From the NCBI GenBank assembly GCA_029263455.1, contig JAJCXM010000034.1, positions 124,001 to 188,000 of the forward strand: a stretch of DNA of 64,000 nt. Reading direction: 5' to 3'. The DNA comes from Holophagae bacterium. Lineage in GTDB: Bacteria > Acidobacteriota > Holophagae > Acanthopleuribacterales > Acanthopleuribacteraceae. A program made the translations under genes and the position numbers. Below the pieces are notes generated by a model that saw only the letters and a program-made list of their open reading frames with translations, was not told where the DNA came from and did no database searches. Shown here in pieces: positions 27,209 through 36,164 of this stretch (positions within the stretch are counted from its first letter, which is position 1; each line of letters starts with the position of its first letter).

Positions 27209-27808
27209 ATGATTTATGTCAATTTGATCTTTGCTACGTTAATTAGCTTCGCCATGGCGATGGGAGACAATCACCAAAACATACGAGTCGTTAGCCATGA
27301 TAACTTTGTCGTTGAAATGCAACAAAAAGGCGATGACAGTGAGTTGATTGTTCATCAAGATGGTGACGAATGGATTTTGAACGTATCGCATATGCAAGAT
27401 GGAGATGTGGAAAGCCATCGACTTGCTTCAGGAGAAGATATCGTCATTGAGAAGCATTCATCCAACTGGCAATTAACCATCGGTGACACCGAGATTGATT
27501 TGGTTGAACCCGATCTTCATCGTAAGTTTGGCCTTACAGACATCCATCGTGATTCTTCAAAGAAAATTACAATAAATGGACTCGACAGTCTCGACGACGT
27601 TCAGAAACAGGCCATTAGAGACGCGATCATTAAGCAAGGCGTCAGCAAGGAAGTCGTCTTTAACCCAGATTACCGTGAGCAAATGATGTGGACCATGGAG
27701 GATGGTGACGAGGACGGAACTCAAGATCGCAAAATCATCGAAATAAAATCCGGCAATCACGCTCAAGTGATTTTCGTTGAGCAAGACGATTCTGGAGATT
27801 TGCACTAG
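27209..27808 (+). CDS. secreted acidic protein, unknown
   Basis: This 199-residue protein begins with a signal peptide (MIYVNLIFATLISFAMAMG). The mature part is acidic and beta-rich, with many short Asp/Gly turns and alternating hydrophobic residues, plus one helical segment (about 128-147, DVQKQAIRDAIIKQG). A very strong ribosome site, AAGGAGGT, precedes the ATG, suggesting high expression. I recognise no family. It stands alone, divergent from the subtilase and ahead of yqgE, and its stop is followed by a long hairpin. Confidence 0.7.
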   Translation: MIYVNLIFATLISFAMAMGDNHQNIRVVSHDNFVVEMQQKGDDSELIVHQDGDEWILNVSHMQDGDVESHRLASGEDIVIEKHSSNWQLTIGDTEIDLVEPDLHRKFGLTDIHRDSSKKITINGLDSLDDVQKQAIRDAIIKQGVSKEVVFNPDYREQMMWTMEDGDEDGTQDRKIIEIKSGNHAQVIFVEQDDSGDLH

Positions 27809-27862
27809 GGATAAAGCCTTGCCGTTGCTTTGAGCCACAAGTGGCGGCAAGCTTGCTATCCC
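27808..27862. other. long imperfect hairpin after the acidic-protein gene
   Basis: GGGATA (27808-27813) pairs with TATCCC (27857-27862) and CTTGCCG (27818-27824) with CGGCAAG (27845-27851), plus AAG/CTT between them. Only small bulges interrupt about 16 pairs. No T-run follows, so it is not a textbook terminator; it may protect the mRNA 3' end. An alternative inner stem GCCAC/GTGGC also exists. Confidence 0.5.
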
Positions 27863-27980
27863 GTTATTCAGACGGACAAAGTCTCAAAAATGACGTCGAC
27901 CAATTCTGCGATGTTTTGCGTTTGAACTTATGCATTCACTTTGAATGTTCAGCTCAGCGACTTAATTCTGCCAATCCACT

Positions 27981-28009
27981 TTGCCTTTTACGTCTGATTC
28001 GCCTAGATT
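27981..28009 (+). promoter_or_regulatory. possible promoter of yqgE
   Basis: TTGCCT (27981-27986), a 17-base spacer and TAGATT (28004-28009), each four of six to consensus. Start near 28016 would leave a leader of about 12 bases carrying AGGA. Confidence 0.4.
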
Positions 28010-28027
28010 AGTTAACAGGACAAATCG

Positions 28028-28660
28028 ATGGGTGAAATCATGCGCGAATCAGCAGACAGCCTAGGATATGTGGCTCATGCCAATGAGAAGCCGGGCTTTT
28101 TCTCTGAAATGGCCCGAACAGCTCCGGGCTTACTTATCGCAATGCCTGACCTCAGCGATCCTAATTTTCATAAATCTGTCGTTCTGATGCTGGAACACAG
28201 TGCAGAAGGTGCCTTGGGTCTGGTGATTAACCGCCCTACCCCGATTCGAATTGAGACCGTTTTTGATGCGCTTGAACTTGAGTGGCGTGGTGAGCCTGAT
28301 GTAGTCGTTTGGACAGGTGGACCCGTCATGCGCGAAGTCGGTTGGATTTTGCATGGACCGTCAGAAGACACGAACCTGGAAAACAAAACACAAATCGTTC
28401 CAGACTTGTTCTTATCAACCACGTCAGAACGTATGCGACAAATTGCATTAAAACCCCCAGAACAAATGCGTTTCATTTTAGGTGCCGCTGGCTGGGGACC
28501 GGGTCAACTGGAAAACGAGTTAGGCGAGGGAGCATGGATGACGGCTGAACCACAACGTCAGCTTATTTTTGACACACCATGTGAAGAAATGTGGGATGCG
28601 GCGTTCAAGTCCATCGGCATCGACCCAATGCTCTTACGAAGGGTCGACGGCGTCCATTAA
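28028..28660 (+). CDS. YqgE/AlgH (UPF0301) family protein
   Basis: This 210-residue protein matches YqgE/AlgH: PGLLIAMPDLSDPNFHKSVV near residue 37, then the E-H-x-x-E-G-A-L-G-L-V-I-N-R-P-T core. GGPV and GWILH follow, and then FILGAAGWGPGQLENEL. The fold is known, but the biochemical role is not firmly established. The first ~30 residues are not conserved, so the start could be a little downstream; I kept ATG 28028, which has AGGA seven bases upstream. It stands alone and converges on mscS. Confidence 0.9.
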   Translation: MGEIMRESADSLGYVAHANEKPGFFSEMARTAPGLLIAMPDLSDPNFHKSVVLMLEHSAEGALGLVINRPTPIRIETVFDALELEWRGEPDVVVWTGGPVMREVGWILHGPSEDTNLENKTQIVPDLFLSTTSERMRQIALKPPEQMRFILGAAGWGPGQLENELGEGAWMTAEPQRQLIFDTPCEEMWDAAFKSIGIDPMLLRRVDGVH

Positions 28661-28709
28661 ACATGGACACCGTATTCAAGTTATGACAACCCAGATAATG
28701 CTCTGAAAT

Positions 28710-29546
28710 CTAAACAGATTCTTGCTTGACGCGAATAGGTGATTTTGACCCCAAGTACACATCCATTTGTGGAAACGGAATACCGATACCGGCATTGTCT
28801 AACGCGTATTTGACGGCGCGCACGGTTTCTTCTTTCGCAAACCAAAAATCTGCTGTTGGTACCCAGACTCGCACTTGCCAATCAACTGAGGAGGCGCCTA
28901 GCCCAACAAGTAAAATCTGTACCTCGCGATCAGGTAACTTCTGCGGTACCGCCATGGCTGCGGCCTCAAGTACCTCACGTGTTTTGTCGATATCGGCTGA
29001 GTATTCACAACCGACACTCACGTCCACACGTCTTTGTGCGTGGTAGGTAACATTTTCGATTGTCGATCCAAAAATCGCGCTATTGGGAATGACCATGCGG
29101 CGATTGTCTGGAGTATCCAGAAAAGTGGTAAATAACCCAATCTCCGCTACCAGGCCAGTTTCTCCGCCAGCCCGAACATAGTCACCGATTCGAATGGGGC
29201 GAAAGATGAGCAACATGACGCCGGAGGCAATGTTTGACAAGCTGCCCTGGAAAGCTAATCCGATAGCCAAGCCGCCGGCACCCAATATGGCGGCAAAACT
29301 AGTGGTTTCTATTCCAAACCAGCTCAAACATACCAGAGCCCCAACCAAGAGCACTGCCCAACGAGTCGTCGCTGAGATAAACAAGGTCAATGTGAGGTCA
29401 AAATGGATGCGTTTCAGGGATTTTTCGACCACCGATTTTGAAATCTTAGATGTAATCCAAACGATGATAAGAACCGCTAGCGCGCCGCCCAAGCGAAACG
29501 AATATTCGGTGATCATTGGCATATAGTCCTTAAGCTGTAAATCCAT
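28710..29546 (-). CDS. mscS: small-conductance mechanosensitive channel MscS
   Basis: This 278-residue protein is a compact MscS. There are three membrane helices at about 14-33, 55-80 and 83-110. The pore helix has the Gly/Ala pattern GAGGLAIGLAFQGSLSNIASG. The cytoplasmic beta-domain starts RPIRIGDYVRAGGETGLVAEIG and contains VIPNS. It forms a heptameric safety valve opening on osmotic downshock. AGGAG precedes the ATG by six bases. It is a single gene between yqgE and the deacetylase. Confidence 0.93.
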   Translation of the reverse strand: MDLQLKDYMPMITEYSFRLGGALAVLIIVWITSKISKSVVEKSLKRIHFDLTLTLFISATTRWAVLLVGALVCLSWFGIETTSFAAILGAGGLAIGLAFQGSLSNIASGVMLLIFRPIRIGDYVRAGGETGLVAEIGLFTTFLDTPDNRRMVIPNSAIFGSTIENVTYHAQRRVDVSVGCEYSADIDKTREVLEAAAMAVPQKLPDREVQILLVGLGASSVDWQVRVWVPTADFWFAKEETVRAVKYALDNAGIGIPFPQMDVYLGSKSPIRVKQESV

Positions 29547-29621
29547 GAAAATCTCCTATAGCTCTATCTTGATCGCTCACTGTCACTCTAACAAAGCTCA
29601 CTCATGAGTTAAATATTGACC

Positions 29622-30569
29622 CTAGTGATACTGTTTAACCCAGTCAGGAACATCTGGTTCAACGTCAAATGTGGAACTCGGCATTTTTTTGGTGATAGCC
29701 CAGCGGTGTAACCAAGTAATGCCCGCTGGCCCAGTATAGCTGTCCGCGGTCGCATAAGCTGGATGACGCAATGCTTGTTTAAGGGATATGAATTGATAGC
29801 CCCTAGCCACAATTGCGCCCAATAGTTCGTTTAAGTAGTCTGCATTAAGCTCGTAAGCATGAATGAGTAGGATTTGTGGAAATCGCTCGCCCACGATGCG
29901 TCTCGCCTGTTCTTCATAGTAGGTCAGCATATCCAACATATACGAAATGTATGCAATGCCAACGCGCTCTTTTAGTTCTATGCTGTCGCACTCAATGTAG
30001 GCTCGGCCAAATAGCCACTCTTGATTATCGATGGTAACCGGAGCGACTTGATAACCTTGGTGCGTTAACGCGTTCAAACACCTTTGACGAATTTCTAAAC
30101 TGCGCCCTGTGTGTAAGAAAGGGTACCTGAAATAGCGCGGTCTTTTTCCGTAATCAGACAGTAAAGGCCGGAGTCGGCGGTCGCCCAAAGCGATATCGTC
30201 GATCCATCGCGAATCATCCACTGAGTGCAGATCCAAGTGGGCGTATCCGTGATTGCCCAATTCCATTTCAGCATCCAACCAAACTCGCAATAGATTGACT
30301 TTCTGGGGATTAAGCTGCCCACCATCTTCTAATTTATTCTCGTTGACGAAACCAATAGCCGGTACCTGGAATTGCTGAAGTGTGTGCACCAGTTTGGCTG
30401 TAATTTCTTGTTGTTCAGTCAAACTATGAGTATGACCAAGGGCAACAGGTAAATCGTCGACCGTGATCACCATCTGCTTGTCTCCCGCCAACAAGGAAAC
30501 CAGCCCGGCCAAGATAAAGATATGGCGCGGACCCAGAAACGTTTTTTGGGCCTTTGAGCTAAAATGCAT
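29622..30569 (-). CDS. polysaccharide deacetylase (NodB-like) family protein
   Basis: This 315-residue protein begins with a hydrophobic helix (about 12-26), probably a signal peptide or anchor. A carbohydrate esterase 4-type fold follows. ITVDDLPVALGHT carries the first catalytic Asp pair, GNHGYAHLDLHS gives the metal-binding His pair, and RYFRYPFLHTG matches the third motif. HAYELNADYL supplies the last His. It should remove N-acetyl groups from a polysaccharide outside the cytoplasm; the substrate is not determined. It stands alone, divergent from the peroxiredoxin gene. Confidence 0.87.
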   Translation of the reverse strand: MHFSSKAQKTFLGPRHIFILAGLVSLLAGDKQMVITVDDLPVALGHTHSLTEQQEITAKLVHTLQQFQVPAIGFVNENKLEDGGQLNPQKVNLLRVWLDAEMELGNHGYAHLDLHSVDDSRWIDDIALGDRRLRPLLSDYGKRPRYFRYPFLHTGRSLEIRQRCLNALTHQGYQVAPVTIDNQEWLFGRAYIECDSIELKERVGIAYISYMLDMLTYYEEQARRIVGERFPQILLIHAYELNADYLNELLGAIVARGYQFISLKQALRHPAYATADSYTGPAGITWLHRWAITKKMPSSTFDVEPDVPDWVKQYH

Positions 30570-30687
30570 TTGCTTTTTTTGACCTCAACAACAATCAACC
30601 AAGATGTACGTCCGAAAGCTAGCTAGTCTAACACTGCCCTGGCAGGTCATAGAACAAGGCCCGACCACAATCGAATGCCTAAAAGCA

Positions 30688-30717
30688 TTTCAATCGATAA
30701 CAAAGAAACGATATGAT
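30688..30717 (+). promoter_or_regulatory. possible promoter of the peroxiredoxin gene
   Basis: TTTCAA (30688-30693), an 18-base spacer and TATGAT (30712-30717, five of six). It leads into AGAAGGAG before ATG 30757. No OxyR-type operator was recognised. Confidence 0.4.
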
Positions 30718-30756
30718 TGTGGTTACCCCCCCATAAATTTCCAGAAGGAGTTCAAT

Positions 30757-31395
30757 ATGGCTATTCGTCTTGGAGACATCGCCCCAGATTTCACGGCACA
30801 AACATCAGAAGGAGCCATCAAATTTCATGAATGGTTAGGCGACTCTTGGGGTATTCTTTTCTCCCATCCAGCAGATTACACCCCTGTCTGCACGACCGAA
30901 CTTGGCGCAGTGGCTAAATTGAAGTCGGAATTCAGCCAGCGAAACACAAAAGTGATCGCGCTCTCGGTCGATGCGGTCGATTCTCATCATGGCTGGATCA
31001 AAGACATCAACGAGACCCAGAAAACCAGTGTCAACTATCCCATCATTGCCGACTCCGATCGCAAAGTATCGGATCTGTACGATATGATCCATCCCAACGC
31101 CTCCGATACGCTTACCGTTCGTTCGGTATTCATCATTGGTCCAGACAAGAAAGTGAAATTGACTTTGACTTATCCGGCATCGACTGGCCGAAATTTTGAA
31201 GAGATTTTGCGCGTATTGGACTCCCTGCAATTGACCGTTTCGCATAGTGTCGCTACACCAGTGAACTGGAAAGATGGCGACGACTGCGTCATCGTTCCGT
31301 CCATACAAGACCCAAAAGAACTGGCCAGCAAATTTCCTAAAGGCTATGAAGTCATCAAGCCATATTTGCGCATGACGCCACAGCCCAACAAATAA
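30757..31395 (+). CDS. 1-Cys (Prx6-type) peroxiredoxin
   Basis: This 212-residue thiol peroxidase reduces hydrogen peroxide and organic peroxides. The peroxidatic Cys45 is in SHPADYTPVCTTELG, the Prx6-group motif. The C-terminal extension (about 160-212, PVNWKDGDDCVIVPSI) is typical of that group. AGAAGGAG precedes the ATG at 30757. A longer frame from 30604 has no family match in its first 51 codons and overlaps the promoter. It is a single gene between the deacetylase and ppx. Confidence 0.94.
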   Translation: MAIRLGDIAPDFTAQTSEGAIKFHEWLGDSWGILFSHPADYTPVCTTELGAVAKLKSEFSQRNTKVIALSVDAVDSHHGWIKDINETQKTSVNYPIIADSDRKVSDLYDMIHPNASDTLTVRSVFIIGPDKKVKLTLTYPASTGRNFEEILRVLDSLQLTVSHSVATPVNWKDGDDCVIVPSIQDPKELASKFPKGYEVIKPYLRMTPQPNK

Positions 31396-31560
31396 TAGTC
31401 AGCTTTAACCCTACACAACAGGATAACTAGAGATAACCGAGCAGCGCATAATTGGTGCTGACGGATTCGATGAGACTGCGCCAGCTCGATCTCATATGGC
31501 TGTTCCTTTTCTCGACGCGACAACCTATGATGGAAGTCTAATTCAATTAATTCGAGTGAT

Positions 31561-33042
31561 ATGGAACCTTTCACCATTGCCGCGTTAGACCTTGGTTCAA
31601 ACAGCTTTCACTTGGTGATTGCACGAGTCGAGGACGACCAACTCATCTACTTGGATCGCATTCGCGAACATGTATGTCTCGCCGAGGGACTAGGCAAGGA
31701 CGGCCGTATCGATCAAGAAGCTCAGGATAGAGCTCTGACGGCCTTGGCGAAAATTGGACAACGCTTACGAGAAATACCTCCAGAAAATATCCGAGTCGTA
31801 GGCACAAACACACTACGAGCGGCGAAGAACTCGAAAGAATTTATTCGTAAGGCCACCGAGGTCCTGATGCAGCCCATCAGTGTCATAGCAGGTATGGAGG
31901 AAGCTCGCCTTATCTATCGAGGCGTCGCCAGGCATCTACCCTACTCTACGCAGCTGCGAATGGTCATTGATATCGGAGGCGGATCAACAGAAATGATTAT
32001 TGGTCACCAGGAAACACCGACTCGTATGGAAAGCCTGCATATGGGCTGCGTTACTTTCAGTAAGCGCTATTTTCCCAAAGGACGAATAAACGATAAATCG
32101 ATGGATGAAGCTGTCCATGCAGTTCAAAGGGAGCTCCAGCCTTTTCGCGACAATTTTGACGCCAACAAATGGCAAGAAGTAATAGGCGCTTCCGGAACGA
32201 TCAAGGCGGTTGCCGGCGCATTGTCCAGCATGGGCCAAAAATTCGAGGGTATTCAGCTAGAGGGTATGGAGCAATTGGCCCGACGCCTTACCAAGCTAGG
32301 ACACACAAGCAAATTGACCGAATTAGGCTTAAAAGCAGAGCGTCTACCTGTTTTTGCGGGAGGCTTTGCTGTCCTTTACGGGTTATTTAAGGGACTCGAC
32401 ATAAAAGAAATGAGGGTTTCTCAATACGCGCTCAGAGAAGGTCTTTTGATTGATATTCTTGGACGACATCAGCGACAAGACACTAGGTCTGAAACGGTTC
32501 GTACCATGATGAAACAATACAAAGTAAGTCTCAGACAAGCTGCCCGAGTTAAGAAACTGGCTCTCGAACTACTCCCTCAAGTGGCGAATCAAAAGTCCTT
32601 CGATCAAGATGCCGCCAGTCACCTTCTACAATGGGCAGCTTGTTTACACGAAATGGGCTTATCCGTATCTCACAGCGGCTATCACAAGCACGGAGCTTAC
32701 CTAGTATCTAACGCGGACATGCCCGGATTCACAAAGAGCGAACAGGAAATCATTAGCCACCTCATCCTCAATCATCGGCGCAAAATAAGGACACCGGAGT
32801 ACCGATTTGGGCATCGAGATGATTGGCCTTTGGTCCTCATCCTAAGGCTGGCTTGTCTATTCAACCGGCCGAGAATCACTCAGGAGTTCCCTCCTATTCA
32901 AATCAAGCTCATCGGGGACAAGGTTCGCGTCAAGCTTTCAAAAACATGGCTAGACCATCACCCTCTTACCGTTGAAGATCTCATGCTAGAGCCAGCTTAT
33001 TGGAAAGCCACCGGTATCAAATTCAAATTAGAACCCCAGTGA
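31561..33042 (+). CDS. ppx: exopolyphosphatase / pppGpp phosphatase (Ppx/GppA)
   Basis: This 493-residue protein has the Ppx/GppA actin-like fold: ALDLGSNSFHLVIARV (phosphate 1) near the N-terminus, VVGTNTLRAAKN and DIGGGSTEMIIG (phosphate 2, about 140-151). The C-terminal part is HD-type helical (HEMGLSVSHSGYHKHGAYL). It releases phosphate from polyphosphate and may hydrolyse pppGpp; sequence alone cannot separate the two activities. The ribosome site (CGAGTGAT) is modest. A strong bidirectional terminator lies downstream, shared with rpsU. Confidence 0.9.
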   Translation: MEPFTIAALDLGSNSFHLVIARVEDDQLIYLDRIREHVCLAEGLGKDGRIDQEAQDRALTALAKIGQRLREIPPENIRVVGTNTLRAAKNSKEFIRKATEVLMQPISVIAGMEEARLIYRGVARHLPYSTQLRMVIDIGGGSTEMIIGHQETPTRMESLHMGCVTFSKRYFPKGRINDKSMDEAVHAVQRELQPFRDNFDANKWQEVIGASGTIKAVAGALSSMGQKFEGIQLEGMEQLARRLTKLGHTSKLTELGLKAERLPVFAGGFAVLYGLFKGLDIKEMRVSQYALREGLLIDILGRHQRQDTRSETVRTMMKQYKVSLRQAARVKKLALELLPQVANQKSFDQDAASHLLQWAACLHEMGLSVSHSGYHKHGAYLVSNADMPGFTKSEQEIISHLILNHRRKIRTPEYRFGHRDDWPLVLILRLACLFNRPRITQEFPPIQIKLIGDKVRVKLSKTWLDHHPLTVEDLMLEPAYWKATGIKFKLEPQ

Positions 33043-33106
33043 CCATGGCTGACACCCATTTTGCTGACGATATATGTTTGCCATACGGACTATGAATTCA
33101 TGGAAC

Positions 33107-33140
33107 AAAAAAAGGTCAAGCCCTAGAGCTTGACCTTTTT
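33107..33140. terminator. bidirectional terminator between ppx and rpsU
   Basis: AAAGGTCAAGC (33111-33121) and GCTTGACCTTT (33128-33138) form a perfect 11-bp stem with a six-base loop. It is flanked by A's on the left and T's on the right. It can stop ppx (plus) and rpsU (minus). Confidence 0.85.
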
Positions 33141-33165
33141 GGTTATCAAAATGAAAGGAAAGAGA

Positions 33166-33381
33166 TCAGTCGAAACGTTTCATACGCTCACGTTCTTGAC
33201 GTAGCTTTTTGAGAAGTTTCTTGCGCGCTTCCAATTTTTGTTTGCGTTTCATTTCAGACGGTTTGACAAAATGTTTGCGCTTCTTTATCTCGTAAAAAAG
33301 CCCTTCACGTTCGCATTTCCGTTTGAAGTGTTTGAGCGCTCGATCAATCGAGTCATTATGCTCAACAATCACTTTTGGCAT
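33166..33381 (-). CDS. rpsU: 30S ribosomal protein S21
   Basis: This 71-residue basic protein matches bS21: PKVIVEHNDSIDRALKHFKR at the start, then LFYEIKKRKHFVKPSEMKRK and an Arg/Lys-rich C-terminus. It helps 30S subunits select mRNA. I chose the ATG at 33381 because MPKVIV is the normal N-terminus; the longer frame adds 23 unrelated residues. AAGGGG lies some 14 bases upstream, a little far. A possible promoter lies at 33441-33470. Confidence 0.94.
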   Translation of the reverse strand: MPKVIVEHNDSIDRALKHFKRKCEREGLFYEIKKRKHFVKPSEMKRKQKLEARKKLLKKLRQERERMKRFD

Positions 33382-33440
33382 GTAGTGGAAATCACCCCTT
33401 CCCTTTATGAATAAAAGTCCGTTAGGACATAAACCCGGAG

Positions 33441-33470
33441 ATCCTATCACGCCGGCCGACCAAAAGTAAA
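33441..33470 (-). promoter_or_regulatory. possible promoter of rpsU
   Basis: On the minus strand: TTTACT (33470-33465), an 18-base spacer and TAGGAT (33446-33441), each four of six to consensus. The leader would be about 50 bases. Confidence 0.4.
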
Positions 33471-33556
33471 CAGCATCTCGATTGGCTAATTAAGTTATGG
33501 CGCCAAAGTGGTGTCACGACAAAATTCCGTGCCATCTACCGGCCTGTATTGCCGGG

Positions 33557-34543
33557 TCATTCGTCACTGGATTCTTGAAAGACAAGCGCTTGCGATCGAA
33601 TCCTTTCAAATTCTTCGAACGCATGTGGGTTAGGCGTCAGCTTAGATGCTTCAATCCACTGCCAATCGGCTTGTTCAAAAGCCAAGTCATTCAGAGCTGC
33701 CGATGGTGAGACCGTAGCCAAATGAATATACAGTCTATTATTCTCGTCATTACGAATAATCTGCGTGCCATCAAGGATACCCCAGGCTTCGGCACTCTCC
33801 GGATCCACAACATAGGCAGACACGAGGGCTATGGCGTATTCCAGATGCGCGCAGTCATCAGGTACAAACACTTTCAGATGCGGATCACTACGACGGCGCA
33901 TGTCGCGCCGCATTACTAGTTGATGCCGTGAGGCAGATTTTTTCCAATGGACAAGGCGAACGTCTTCGCCAGCTCTGTAATCGTCGAGATATTGATAGTC
34001 ACCGCTGGAAATTGGCATGGCGCCTCCAGAGTCGTGAGACAATTCCGACTCAATAAACTCCAGGGGCAAAACCCATGGCAAGACAGTCACTTGATGTTGA
34101 CGATCATCACTAACGCGATATGAGATAAATCCAAAGGGATACGAAGACTCAGCGTAAACACGATTCACTTCTAGTTTGCCGCGCCAGAATTTATCAGCTT
34201 TCAGCTTGATTTCTGTCTCATCTACCAAATTGTCGACTCGCAAATCATGGACATGAGCATGGTCAGTCTCAGCGCCAAAAGTAACATCAAACGCTCTCCT
34301 TGCTGCCCTAACTTGAATCGCAATTGTGCCAGGCGAGCCAGCGGTCCATTCACCGACGATATTAGCCCTTATCTGAATACGCCTCATATTCAGCCAAACG
34401 AAAACAGCATTGTAGACCACAATGCCCATAAAAAATCCAGTCAGCAGAAATAGCAGGCTATGACTCATGAGATATGAGGGGATGGTGACAAAAACTACCG
34501 CCAACAGGAATAGGTAACCGCGGCGGGTCATCCTCATACGCAT
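33557..34543 (-). CDS. DUF58 domain membrane protein
   Basis: This 328-residue protein has two membrane helices near the N-terminus (about 9-25 and 28-50) and then the DUF58 region with its signature YLDDYRAGEDVRLVHWKKSA (about 195-214). In many genomes DUF58 proteins sit beside MoxR ATPases and VWA proteins; neither is adjacent here, so this is an orphan. A role in complex assembly or cell envelope is only a guess. A 40-codon gene lies 18 bases upstream on the same strand. Confidence 0.87.
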   Translation of the reverse strand: MRMRMTRRGYLFLLAVVFVTIPSYLMSHSLLFLLTGFFMGIVVYNAVFVWLNMRRIQIRANIVGEWTAGSPGTIAIQVRAARRAFDVTFGAETDHAHVHDLRVDNLVDETEIKLKADKFWRGKLEVNRVYAESSYPFGFISYRVSDDRQHQVTVLPWVLPLEFIESELSHDSGGAMPISSGDYQYLDDYRAGEDVRLVHWKKSASRHQLVMRRDMRRRSDPHLKVFVPDDCAHLEYAIALVSAYVVDPESAEAWGILDGTQIIRNDENNRLYIHLATVSPSAALNDLAFEQADWQWIEASKLTPNPHAFEEFERIRSQALVFQESSDE

Positions 34544-34561
34544 GATTATCGATTGACTAAA

Positions 34562-34684
34562 TTACGCCTCGTCATCGTAGTCATAAAATGGATCGCGGTA
34601 GAATTCTTCTTTTACATACATTAAACCAAAGGCTGCGACGCCAATAACGATGGGGCTGATGATAAGGGCCCAAGTAAATAACAT
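34562..34684 (-). CDS. 40-residue single-helix membrane peptide
   Basis: The ATG at 34684 opens 40 codons that encode one hydrophobic helix (about residues 2-23: TWALIISPIVIGVAAFGL) and an acidic, Tyr-rich tail (about 24-40: EEFYRDPFYDYDDE). GAAAGGTG precedes the ATG by five bases. Such single-helix peptides are often subunits or regulators of membrane complexes. The stop lies 18 bases before the DUF58 gene, so they are probably co-transcribed. No family is recognised. Confidence 0.55.
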   Translation of the reverse strand: MLFTWALIISPIVIGVAAFGLMYVKEEFYRDPFYDYDDEA

Positions 34685-34741
34685 ATGACACCTTTCAGTG
34701 AACAAATCGACCCTTAAACTAGTCTCTTTCTGGGCTTTGTG

Positions 34742-35863
34742 TCAAGTCTTGATCGTTGAATTAGCACCTTGTCGCACATCGCGAGGACGACCCTCGAAAT
34801 CACAGGCGACTCGAATGATTCCGCCGCCCAAGCATTGATCACCTTGATAAATGACGATGCTTTGACACGGGCTTATTGCTCGCTGAGGTATGCTAAATCG
34901 AGCAATATATTGGCCGTTCCCCCAGGGTTCGATGTGCACGTCCTGATCCTCTTGGCGGTAACGTATTTTGGCCTGGCCTGTTAATGGCCATTCCGGTTCT
35001 CCGTTGACCCAACTCGGATCATCAAAAATCAATGCTGGCGCATACAAGAGCGGATGCTTTGCTCCTTGAACAGCGATCAATTGATTACGTTCCATGTCTT
35101 TACCTGCTACGAACCACGGCTCTCCTGGCCCGCCTATACCCAGACCTTTTCGTTGTCCGATGGTGTGATACATCAAGCCATCGTGTTGACCCAGAATACG
35201 ACATTCCACGTCAATGATGTCCCCTTTAGAGGTACCGAGATAATCACTCAGAAACGTCTTGAATCGAGCCTGACCCACAAAGCAGATACCTACAGAATCC
35301 TTACGATCAAAATTCGGCAGTCCGCGTTCCTTGGCTATGGCGCGCACATCGCTCTTTTCCAGCTCGCCTAACGGAAACAGAGACTTATTTAGTGCAGCTC
35401 CTGGAACGGCATAGAGAAAATAACTTTGGTCTTTGCTGGCGTCCAAGCCTTTGCATAATGCAATCCCTGCATCATCCCGCCGGATACGGGCATAGTGGCC
35501 CGTTGCAATATATTCAGCATCCAGCTCAAGGCAACGGTCCAAGAACGCCTTAAATTTGATTTCCTTGTTACAAAGAATATCGGGATTAGGCGTAAAGCCT
35601 TCTTTGTACTCTTTCAAGAATCGTTCGAACACATGATCCCAGTAACGATCCGAAAAGTTGAAGCTATAAAATGGAATGCCAATTTCCGCAGCAACTAGAC
35701 GAGCTTGATGATGATCTTCTTCGACCGTACACTCCTCACCCTGACCCTGCCAATTACGCATAAAAACCGCGGTAACGTCGTGGCCCTGGTCTTTGAGTCG
35801 CAACGCGGCCACCGCCGAGTCGACGCCTCCTGATAGTCCAACAATGATGCGTGACTTTTTCAT
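34742..35863 (-). CDS. mnmA: tRNA-specific 2-thiouridylase
   Basis: This 373-residue enzyme makes 2-thiouridine at position 34 of tRNAs for Lys, Glu and Gln. The ATP pyrophosphatase loop GLSGGVDSAVAA is at the N-terminus. The catalytic pair are Cys98 in PDILCNKEIKF and Cys194 in VGICFVGQ. The tRNA-binding and C-terminal beta-barrel segments (HTIGQRKGLG and RYRQEDQDV) are present. It starts six bases after the stop of a small zinc-ribbon-like gene and is probably in the same transcript. Confidence 0.95.
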   Translation of the reverse strand: MKKSRIIVGLSGGVDSAVAALRLKDQGHDVTAVFMRNWQGQGEECTVEEDHHQARLVAAEIGIPFYSFNFSDRYWDHVFERFLKEYKEGFTPNPDILCNKEIKFKAFLDRCLELDAEYIATGHYARIRRDDAGIALCKGLDASKDQSYFLYAVPGAALNKSLFPLGELEKSDVRAIAKERGLPNFDRKDSVGICFVGQARFKTFLSDYLGTSKGDIIDVECRILGQHDGLMYHTIGQRKGLGIGGPGEPWFVAGKDMERNQLIAVQGAKHPLLYAPALIFDDPSWVNGEPEWPLTGQAKIRYRQEDQDVHIEPWGNGQYIARFSIPQRAISPCQSIVIYQGDQCLGGGIIRVACDFEGRPRDVRQGANSTIKT

Positions 35864-35869
35864 TTGTCT

Positions 35870-36148
35870 TTACGGATAACGGAAATTTTGCCGGCAATTG
35901 TCCGTACAAAATTCGAGCACATGACCTTCGATCACTTTACTAATAACCCGTGATTCCGGGAAAAAACAGCCACAATTGTGGCAGCGAAGCATTCGCCCCT
36001 GATTAACGGGACTTCGTTTGGGCGTCTTATGGTCAAACCAGCGACCAAACGGTGTCGTCGTCGCCTTATTGTTTCGAACACGGGGCGTCGTATTGATAAA
36101 CATATAACTCAGTATGAGGCCAAGTCCTATTACGGCAAAAGTAGTCAT
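35870..36148 (-). CDS. small membrane-anchored zinc-ribbon-like protein (PP0621-like)
   Basis: This 92-residue protein has one N-terminal membrane helix (about 2-16) and a C-terminal cysteine cluster: MLRCHNCGCFFPESRV and LEFCTDNCRQNF. The order C-x2-C-x-C ... C-x3-C resembles the PP0621 family, whose role is unknown. I chose ATG 36148 because GGAGAG lies just before it; the ATG at 36169 falls inside a likely -10 box. mnmA follows after six bases. Confidence 0.75.
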   Translation of the reverse strand: MTTFAVIGLGLILSYMFINTTPRVRNNKATTTPFGRWFDHKTPKRSPVNQGRMLRCHNCGCFFPESRVISKVIEGHVLEFCTDNCRQNFRYP

Positions 36149-36164
36149 CTTCTCTCCAACCAAG

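Noticed and set aside
30604-30756. N-terminal extension of the peroxiredoxin frame
   Set aside because: The 51 extra codons have no homology pattern and contain the likely promoter; AGAAGGAG marks ATG 30757.
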